From NCBI RefSeq assembly GCF_003573695.1, contig NW_020621936.1:1302001-1366000 (forward strand): 64,000 bases of DNA, in the 5' to 3' direction. Positions 55,930 through 64,000 of the stretch are shown piece by piece (within the stretch, counting starts at the first letter, position 1; each line of letters begins with the position of its first letter). The position numbers and the translations under genes were made by a program. Under the pieces are notes generated by a model. That model made no database searches. It saw only the letters and a list, made by a program, of their open reading frames with translations, and was not told the DNA's origin. The stretch is from Papaver somniferum. Taxonomy: Eukaryota > Streptophyta > Magnoliopsida > Ranunculales > Papaveraceae.

Positions 55930-57434
55930 TGATAGACGCATTTATGTGTCTAATTTGTCCTCAATGTTTCGTATTGTTAGTACTCGTTTTCTTCCTTATT
56001 ATGGTATTTTATGTGTTTGAAGGCATTTTTGGGAATAAAACATTTTTGAAAAATTTGGCTCCAAAAGGTGGTTAAGGCGCCCACAAGACACTTGTTATTC
56101 GGACTCTCAGTGTTGGTTAAGGGGCACCTCAATTACTAAGGGGTAACCCATTTTCAGGGAAACTACTACTGGCAGACTCGTATAGGATAAGGGGAGGTCA
56201 TCTTCTTAATTTGAATTTCATATTTTGGCGGGAATAGTTGCAGCGAAGAACATATTTTAGGGTTCGATCTCTTGGCAATTTCTGAGGAGATTTAATCGGA
56301 GAAATTCGTTAGTCTGGACTTGAATGGACTAAACAAGCCTGGTATGGTCGTCGGAATCAACGAACTTGGGCTGGATCGTTGGGGGGAAGCAAACAGAGGA
56401 CATGAGTTCTTCACGGGTTCTGCTTGAGTTACAGTGTGTTCGTAATGTGTTCTGTGTGTGTTTGGAGTATGTTGAGTCGCAACAGAGGCATTGTGGAGGT
56501 ATTATACGCATAAGTGACAGATCCAGACACGAAATCATGAAGAAAATAAAAAAAAGGGGAAACAAAATATTCCCGAGTTATGAGAGAAGATTTCGTTGTT
56601 TAATTTGAAGGTGATGAGAGTATATATAGGTGTTACGGGACACAGAGAAGAGGATGGAGAGTTAGGGGATAGAATAGAGCAACACAGAGTCGAAAAATCA
56701 AGCTGCAGAGTAATCTGCAGCAGCAGCAGAAAAATACTGAAGAACACGAAGAACGGACCAGCAAAGACAATCGTTTTTCTACAATGATAACGACTCACAG
56801 CCGAGGGTCGTACATCAGAGGCAGACTTATTTGCTACAGTATCAGTGACACATACTGTGGGTCGTTCTGGTTTGTAACACATATAACTGTTACAAACCCA
56901 GTTTTCATTATATTTCTCCCTTTTCATCATTTGTAAACCATTTTTGAGCAATTATAATGAATTTTGAGCGTGTTTCCAACAACATGATGAGCTAAACCCT
57001 ATCACTGGGACAACGGATGAAGCAACTTTTCATGATTGTGGTAAATGAATTAATTCTTTTATTGACTTTTTGCATAGATTTAATTGCTTTATGATTTATG
57101 TTAATTATTTGTTATTTTGTAATATGCCGCATGCTTAGTTCTAAATACTTTAGATGCGTCATGCTTTTAACTTACAAAGAATATTTTACGAAATCTATTT
57201 TTGGCAAAGAACTAGAGTCACAACTTCTTTTGTTTGAGCTACATTGTCTAGAGTTAATGACTGAACCATAACAATATGAAAACTAGTGGAATCCCGCATC
57301 TCAACGTCTCTTCATCTTGTGATAAATTGTGTATATATATTTTTCCTATTTTCTTTATTAAGTCTTAAAACAAATTCTCAAGAAATCTGAGTGAAAGAAT
57401 CATCTTACTACAACATCATTGAAAAATACCATCA
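55930..57434 (+). repeat. Athila-3 3' LTR (1505 bp)
   Basis: Direct repeat of 50236-51750. Ends CCATCA, followed by the AGGAA duplication. Confidence 0.95.
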
Positions 57435-57439
57435 AGGAA

Positions 57440-59105
57440 CCAATTGATAATCCGGTTTTATATTCCCGAAGAACAACCTAGATTAATCAATCACCTCTCA
57501 AAAATCCTTCTTGACTACACAAGCGGTTTGTCAAGGAATCACAAATAGTGAGACGGAGATGTTTGTGACTTCTTTATCTTTCCTATCGGAGAACTCTCAC
57601 GATCTCAAGCCAATCAAAGATTGTACTCGTACGATAGAAGATGCAAGATCAAATCACACAACTACGATAAAAGTAGTATCGGTCTGGCTTCACAATCCCA
57701 ATGAAGTCTTTAAGTCGTTAACCTGGTTTTAGAGAAGAAAACCAAAGGTTAAAGGAGAATCGACTCTAGCGAGCGCACTAGTATCACACAAATGTGTGAG
57801 GATTAGTTTTGCACAATGCTAGATGTCTCCTTTATATATCCTTCAAATCAGGGTTTTGCCTTAGTTACAAAGCAATCCATATTCACCGTTAGATGAAAGC
57901 CTGATTTAGATTCAAGCTAATATTTCTCAACCGTTAGATTGAAAACTTAGCTTGTCACACACACTTGGGTAGACGTTTACTGAGTTTGTGAAAACCATGC
58001 CCAAACATGTACGTGTATGTTGGTTCAACATAGTAACCCAAAAGGTTAACCATATGAGCAATCCATATTAACCTAGCTCTTCTTCACCGTAACTAGTTCA
58101 ATTGACTCAAATGAACTAGTTAGAGAGTTGTTCAATTGCTATGAGATCTTATGTGACTACACAAGACACAATTGAAACAAAGATGATTCGATTCGATGAA
58201 TCGGCTCATGAACTTTATAGCCACGGTTTGCATAAAGCATTCCTTAGTAATTTAAGTTTCATGTTCAGAGCACATCTTTAGATCATAACCAGTTAAGCTC
58301 ACAAACAAGTTCGAGGACTTAGGCAACCGGCAGAGTTTTCCAAACTCAGCAGAAAATCTCGGCAAAGAGACTTTCGCCAGTTCGCGGACTAGGTTCGCGG
58401 AATAAGTTTGCGGATTAAACACGCAAACGAGCCCAGCAGAAATTCTCGGTAAGAGAACTTCCGTCAGTTCGCGGATTGGGTTCGCGGACTTGGCAAAGCC
58501 AATTCCTCTGGTTTCTCTCAATCAACAAAGTTCGAAAACTTCGGATTAAGGAATACATGGTTATGTAATCTAAACTCTCATTCCAATCATTGAGACATTC
58601 TCAGAGGACGTTATATATCCGTTATTCACAGACCCTTTCATGTCAGAGCAATTCTCAAAGTAATTGAAACTTTTCATGACTTTCGTCACTAGGTGAAGAT
58701 AAACTTGATCAAAGGGAAACGCTTTACCAACACACGATTTCGAGAAAAAGATAAGTAGTGAATACTCAACTCGAAATGTCAAATGTATATGATCTTGTCT
58801 ATATAGCATACAACTTTTTGTCTCATAAGAAGTAGGAGATAGAATAGATAGACTTTTGAGTGATACATAAGTTCAAGTCTCCACATACCTTTTTATTGAT
58901 GAAGTTCCACGGTTCCTTGAGTATATCTTCGTCGTTGTATGATGAATCTCCATGAAGTCCGTGAGCTCAACTACACTTATCTATCCTAGTACGAGACTTA
59001 GCTATAATAGACTTAGAAATCAAGACTCATAGTTTTGATCACTAACATTGACAAACATGCTTGATATAGCAACGCATGCGAGGTTGACCGAGCTATTCTC
59101 TAACA
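57440..59105 (-). repeat. Copia-D 5' LTR, part 2
   Basis: Resumes the LTR broken at 50235 and matches 44056-45625. It includes TTCGCGGA repeats at 58378-58500 and ends CTCTAACA at 59105, followed by CATAC. Confidence 0.95.
57831..57839 (-). promoter_or_regulatory. Putative TATA box in Copia-D 5' LTR
   Basis: The minus strand reads ATATATAAA, aligned with 44450-44458 in the other LTR. Athila-3 lies downstream of it within the same LTR, between this promoter and the gag. Confidence 0.5.
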
Positions 59106-59479
59106 CATACGGGTTTGCAAACGGGATTCTGTGAACTGGAGAAGTTTGCAAACTGGTATGCGAACTGAAGTCCCTAGATTTTGATTTTAAATGATGGTAT
59201 GCATACCTGGTATGTGTACCATGAAGTCCAAACATCCCGAACTACTATTTTCAAACCTAAACACTTGAGAACCTTAAACACAAATCAAGTTAGGTAGACA
59301 TGAACAATACGCAAGGTAAATGGAACACTATATGTACTTTAAGCATAAAATAAAATAAAAAAGCATAAATATTGCTCAAGTTTATAGACATACCTTTTTA
59401 GAGGAATCCAATCGAATTCTACAGCCTTACCAAACATAATCTGTGCGCCCCGATTCTCGTGCTTCCCACACCGTATACA
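59106..59479 (-). other. Copia-C internal segment 3
   Basis: 374 bp between Copia-D and the solo LTR, from the CATAC duplication to TACAT (59475-59479). GTTTGCAAAC-type motifs at the left end; no ORF. Assignment to Copia-C rests on the flanking duplications and the total length. Confidence 0.55.
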
Positions 59480-61444
59480 TTGAAAAAGCGGGGGTACAAC
59501 AACCACACCAAATATTTAGATTAGCAATCTGTATGGACTAACTCCAATAAACTTTTAAGAGAATCAACTAGACAGTCAGACTCAATCTTAATTAAAGTAT
59601 ATCAAGAGCTATATCTCACTTTCTCGATTCAATACTTATTCAAGCAAATAGAAATCTGTGAGTCTAATTGAATATAAGAGAAATCACTTGAACGGTACCA
59701 AAGACCAATGTTCAAGGATAAATCAATTTCAACCAACAACCAAAGGTTGGATTTCTCAATTGATCGATTCAAACGCACAACCTGTGATATTTCAATTATA
59801 TAACAAAATATAATGCGAAAAAGAAATAACACAGACACCAGAAGTTTTGTTAACGAGGAAACCGCAAATGCAGAAAAACCCCGGGACCTAGTCCAGATTG
59901 AACACACACACTGTATTAAGCCGCTACAGACACTAGCCTACGACAAACTAACTTCGGTCTGGACTGTAGTTGAACCTCAATCAACCTCACACTGATTAAA
60001 GGTACAGTTGTGCTCCTTACGTCTCTGATCCCAGCAGGATACTACGCACTTGATTCCCTTAGATGATCTCACCCACAACTAAGAGTTGCTACGACCCAAA
60101 GTCGAAGACTTTAATAAACAAATCTGTATCACATAGAAAAGTATACGGTAATAGATAAATCTGTCTCCCACAGAAATACCTACGAGTTTTTGTTCCGTCT
60201 TTTGATAAATCAAGGTGGACATGAACCAATTAATAACCCAGACTTATATTCCCGAAGAACAGCCTAGTATTATCAATCACCTCACAATAATCTTAATCGA
60301 CTAGCGAAAGAAGATATTGCGGAATCACAAACGATGAGACGAAGATGTTTGTGAATTCTTTTATATCTTGCCTATCAGAGAAATCAATCTCAAGCCAATC
60401 TTACGATTGTACTTAGTACGATATAAACAACAAGATCAGATCACACAACAACAAGAAAACTAGTATCGGTATGGCTTCACAATCCCAATGAAGTCTTCAA
60501 GTCGTTAACCTACATGGTTTTGGTAGAAACCTAAGGTTAAAGGAGATTCAACTCTAGCTAATACAACCAGTATCACACAGGAGGTATGGGGATTGGGTTT
60601 CCCAGTTGTTAGAGTTCTCCCTTATATAGTCTTTCAAATCAGGGTTTGCAATCAATGTTAGCTTAGTAACAAAGCATTCAATATTCACCGTTAGATGAAA
60701 ATCTGATTAGATTCAAGCTAATATCTTTCAACTGTTAGATCGAAACCTAGCTTGTTACACACAAATGAAATGAACGTTTATCTAGGTTTGTGTAACCGTA
60801 CCCAAACATATACATCTAGTCGGTTCAACAGTAGTTAACCAAATGGTTAGCCATGTGAGCACTTTCATATCAACCATATTCTTCTTTACCATAACAAGTT
60901 CAAATGACTCAAATGAACTAGTCAGAGAGTTGTTCAATTGCTCAGATCTTTATAATAGACGCAATCGAAACAAAAACGATTTGATTCACTCAAATCGATT
61001 CATGAACTTTAAATCTACGGTTTGCAAACTTGCATTCCTTAGTTTATATAAGTTTAAGTTCACGAAAATTCATTTTTGGAAAATAACCAACTTAAGTACG
61101 CGGACTGGTACGCGGACTTAATCACCCGCAATAAGTTTGTTTTCAATTCACAAACTCCAGCAGAAATTCTCGGGATGGGAACCTCCGACAGTACGCGGAT
61201 TGGGTACGCGGACTCTAGTTCCGGTTTTCCTGAGCACCAAAGTACACATACTTGGTTTGAAAATAGTTCTTCGTCTTTGTATGATGATCGCCATGGAGTC
61301 TTGAGATCAACTACACTTTCTATCCTAGTCCGAGACTTAGCTATAAGTAGACTAGAAATCAAGACTTATAGTTTTGATCACTAACATTGACAAACATGCT
61401 TGAGATAGAAACGCATGCGAGTTCGACCGAGCAGTGCTCTAACA
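59480..61444 (-). repeat. Solo Copia LTR (family of Copia-A)
   Basis: Starts TGAAAAAGCGGGGGTACAAC and ends GTGCTCTAACA, flanked by TACAT at 59475-59479 and 61445-61449. No internal region follows on either side, so it is a solo LTR left by LTR-LTR recombination. It is 1965 bp; compared with the 2368-bp Copia-A LTR it lacks about 400 bp near 61260. Confidence 0.92.
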
Positions 61445-61488
61445 TACATAACAGGGCATTCCTTGGTGAGGATGCACTTACAACACAA

Positions 61489-63039
61489 TCAAGTTGTGTT
61501 GAGGTAAACAATGTCTTGCTCATAACAAGTGACTGAAACAGACTTTTCCATAACTATGGATTTTTCACCATCTATAGTTTTTGGTTTATTCTGTTTCACT
61601 TTTGAATTATCATGAAAGAGATCGCTTTTAGAACCTTTCACATCCAAATCCATTTTTCCCAAGAAATTTTTAAGTTCCAGCATCATGGATACTGCCTTCT
61701 TCATATTCATGGAATTTTCTTGGAGATCATTCCTTTTCACACTCAAAGCATCATTGACTTTCTTTGGTACCCACTTCCGAGTGCGTTTAGGAAAAATATG
61801 AACCTTCTTCCTATTACTCTCTTCTAGAATTCTCGGAAGAGCATTGGATTGATTATTCTTTTGCAAGTTAGTTTTTCTACAATTGGGAGCATCGGATCTT
61901 GTCTTCATATTTACGAAGTTATCCTTTTGATAGCCATTACGGTTGTGAAAAGGATTCGTATGACGTTTATAGGCAAATCTAGGTTCGTCGCAGCACTGAT
62001 TCCTTTGCCTAAAGGTTGGATTATAACCTGTAATGTTAAGAGGATTAGCCTTAACATAATATCTTGGTTTCACAACTTCTTGTGATTCCCAAACAAGAAC
62101 ATCATGAAGTTTCTCATTCCTTATACGAAAACGACATCTCCTTTCCAGGTGACCTTTGTTTCCGCAATAATCACAACTATAAGGAACGTTCTTACCCAGA
62201 TTCATGTGTGTTGTTTTTGGAGGTTGATATACTTTGCTCTTTCGAACCTTAACTGGCGGTGATGGAATTTCAATTTTGCCATCAGTGGGAACCTTTTATG
62301 GAGAAGAATCACTAGCTTTGACAAACTTTACCTCTTTGCTAGTACTTGGAGCATCTATTCCCTTATAGCCCAATCCTCGTGTATCATGATAATTTTTACT
62401 TGCTCCTAGCATAGTGGTTAATTTGCTTGAACTAGTATTAAACTTTTTCAAGTCATCCTCCAGCATCTTGATTTTATCAAGAGCAGCAGTTAAATCAGCC
62501 TCAAGGTGTTTTTCTCGAGCGAGATAAGCACTTTCTCTGTCATCAAAATTTGCTTGATGAGAGTTAATCCTTGCTTCAGTTTCTGCAAGTTTCTCTTCCA
62601 ACAAGAAGTATTTTTGATAAACATTATCACATTCAAGTGACGTTCTACTCAGGTTTTCCTCAGAATCTTTGAGGATCGATTCGCAAGAGCGATTCAAAAC
62701 ATAAAGACCTTCGTAAATCCTTTTCAATTTCTTGTTTTCTCGACATAAATGGGTCAGAAAAGGAGTGACATAAGAAGTCATCAACTTTTCCACTAGTTTT
62801 AACAACTGAACATACTCTGAGATTTCTTCATCAACATCTCTTTCAATATCTGAGTCACCTTCGTCAGAAAGTTCATCCAACTGTTTTTCTAGGCGTGTTT
62901 ACCAGTTATCAACAGTTTCTACATCACAAGGATGTTTAGATTTTGACCTAGATGTGACATTTTTCTCAAGAGAATTTAAGATTTGAAAGACATCTGGTAA
63001 TTTTTTGACTGGTACGTTATTTGAGATAGACTCGTCCAT
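61489..63039 (-). pseudogene. gag: Broken gag of Copia-C (coiled coil and zinc knuckle)
   Basis: An ATG at 63039-63037 starts MDESISNNVP, comparable to the Gag start of Copia-D. One frame runs to 61489, cut by TAA at 62901-62899 and 62298-62296. After the first stop come an acidic DELSDEGDSDIERDVDEE region and about 130 residues of coiled coil (EEKLAETEARI, LEADLTAALDKIKMLEDDLK). After the second stop is a CCHC zinc knuckle, CDYCGNKGHLERRC (about 62180-62139), then a basic, Asn-rich tail. The UBN2 domain is absent. The zinc knuckle would bind element RNA. The homologous gag of Copia-A is more decayed. Confidence 0.85.
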
Positions 63040-63094
63040 AATATCCAGATTTCTACAAACAAAAACTTATGAGGTCTTAAACGTGTTTGCCCGC

Positions 63095-64000
63095 TGAAAA
63101 ATCGGGGGTACAACAACCACACCCAATATTTCCTTTGGTAATATGTATGGACTAAACCTCAATAATATTCCGAGAGTGAAAACTCAATCAAAGAATAATA
63201 CTAAAGAGTTTATCTATTTTTCTCAAATCAATCAGCAAATCAAACAGACAGAAATCTATGAGCCTGATTGATGTGAGAAATACTTGGACGGTACCAAAGA
63301 CCAATATCCAAGATAAATCAAAATCCTATCCAACAAACAAGGTCGGATTTATCAATAATTATTGATTAACACACAACATGTGATATGTCAATTATAAAGA
63401 TAAACAATATAATGCGCAAAAAAAAATAACACAGACACCAGAAATTTTGTTAACGAGGAAACCGCAAATGCAGAAAAAACCCGGGACCTAGTCCAGAATA
63501 AACACACATTGATTATAAGCTGTTACACCAATTTCCTACTACCTATTCGAACTAGATGTAAAACCTACTTCAGCTGTATTCAAGCACTTATAGAATTCCT
63601 AGCAGAACATCGATTCTCTTTAGGAATTTTTCTCATGAATCTTCTAGCAAAATGTTAGTTCTCTTTAGAAGATGCACCAACACGATTGATACTTTTCGAT
63701 CTTTTGTTTTCACAAAACACCGATTCGATTTCCCTTTAGATGTGAATCAAGGTTTTGGAAATCTTGTGTTTGTTTTGAGAAAAACAATTACTAAGTAAAA
63801 GTAATACCAAAACAAACTTGTAGATTAGGGTTTATTATACTCTTCAAAGATGGAAGAGAAACCTAATTATTCTACAACAAGAACAAATAGAATAAATCTA
63901 GAGATATCTTGGTTAAAACTTCTTAAGGATTTTTACGAGATACCTTAATCGAAGTTTTCTTTCTAGTTCCGATTTCGACTAACAATTGTTGGTATATGAT
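63095..64000 (-). repeat. Copia-C 5' LTR, first part; runs off window
   Basis: Starts TGAAAAATCGGGGGTACAAC and follows the family to about 63530, including the conserved GTTAACGAGGAAACCGC block near 63449-63465, then diverges from the other LTRs. The usual primer site between gag and LTR is deleted: GTTTGCCCGC meets TGAAAAAT directly. Confidence 0.8.

Larger units (their letters stand above)
50236..57434 (+). mobile_element. Athila-3, non-autonomous relative of Athila-1 with its own ORF
   Basis: 7.2 kb, plus strand. LTRs are 50236-51750 and 55930-57434; AGGAA at 50231-50235 and 57435-57439 is the target duplication. The LTR start, second-half LTR block, primer site, leader, palindrome module, terminal hairpins and purine tract all correspond to Athila-1, but gag-pol is absent. 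In its place is one reading frame of about 560 codons with no Gag or Pol motif I recognise. Mobilisation by an Athila-1-like helper is inferred. Confidence 0.93.
43323..59105 (-). mobile_element. Copia-D, probable non-autonomous Copia element split by Athila-3
   Basis: LTRs are 43323-45625 and 49499-50235 plus 57440-59105, with CATAC at 43318-43322 and 59106-59110 as target duplication. The primer site is at 49485-49496 and the purine tract at 45626. The internal region is 3873 bp: a broken gag with the N-terminal UBN2-type domain, a coiled-coil ORF and a repeat-rich 3' untranslated region, with no pol. Inserted into Copia-C. Confidence 0.95.
28088..64000 (-). mobile_element. Copia-C, host Copia element carrying three nested insertions
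   Basis: Minus-strand element inferred from pieces: 3' LTR end (28088-28319), internal segments 28320-28580, 41751-43322, 59106-59479 and 61445-63094, and 5' LTR start (63095 onward, cut by the window edge). Each gap is an insertion flanked by a 5-bp duplication. The joined internal length is about 3.84 kb, like Copia-A, B and D. It keeps a gag with a zinc knuckle but no pol. The primer site is missing at the 5' LTR junction. That both ends belong to one element is inference, since the two LTR pieces do not overlap. Confidence 0.7.

Overview
The window looks like intergenic heterochromatin of a flowering plant. It is AT-rich, has no convincing host gene, and is filled almost completely by nested LTR retrotransposons. 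The elements carry plant hallmarks: Copia primer-binding sites matching initiator tRNA-Met (TGGTATCAGAGC), Athila-type Gypsy primer-binding sites starting TGGCG, a DUF4283-type LINE relic, and Athila-like Gag-Pol without a chromodomain. I would guess a eudicot with a large, repeat-rich genome; the sequence does not fix the species. No rRNA, tRNA gene or CRISPR array was seen.

Left part (1-14535): Copia-A (minus strand, 1-7339, 3' LTR cut by the window edge) sits inside the 5' LTR of Copia-B (plus strand, 7340-14535). Both have long LTRs (2.4 and 2.9 kb) and a 3.6-3.8 kb internal region with gag-like remnants and a small coiled-coil ORF, but no protease, integrase or reverse transcriptase. At 14.6-15.1 kb lies a decayed Copia integrase fragment.

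Middle (15432-28087): Athila-1 (plus strand) is an old Gypsy element with a frameshifted gag-pol and a truncated 3' LTR. It is followed by pieces of a LINE (DUF4283 ORF1 and endonuclease) and a possible DNA-transposon fragment.

Right part (28088-64000): I read this as one host element, Copia-C (minus strand), opened by three insertions, each flanked by a 5-bp target duplication. These are Athila-2 (28581-41750, ACAAC, nearly intact gag-pol), Copia-D (43323-59105, CATAC) and a solo LTR (59480-61444, TACAT). Copia-D is itself split in its 5' LTR by Athila-3 (50236-57434, AGGAA). Removing the insertions leaves a C internal region of about 3.84 kb, the same size class as A, B and D.

The most interesting material is a set of probably non-autonomous families. 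(i) Four Copia copies carry gag-like sequence without pol, different halves of Gag survive in different copies, and three keep a short coiled-coil ORF near the 3' end. (ii) Athila-3 shares LTR blocks, leader, primer site and 3' motifs with the coding Athila-1, but gag-pol is replaced by one long reading frame for an acidic protein with a hydrophobic segment near its C terminus. (iii) All three Athila elements carry a palindrome-plus-purine-tract module after the coding region, and a related module recurs at the 3' LTR. (iv) Copia-B has interleaved perfect inverted repeats in its 3' untranslated region that could form a pseudoknot. All alignments here were made by eye; percentages and families need computation.
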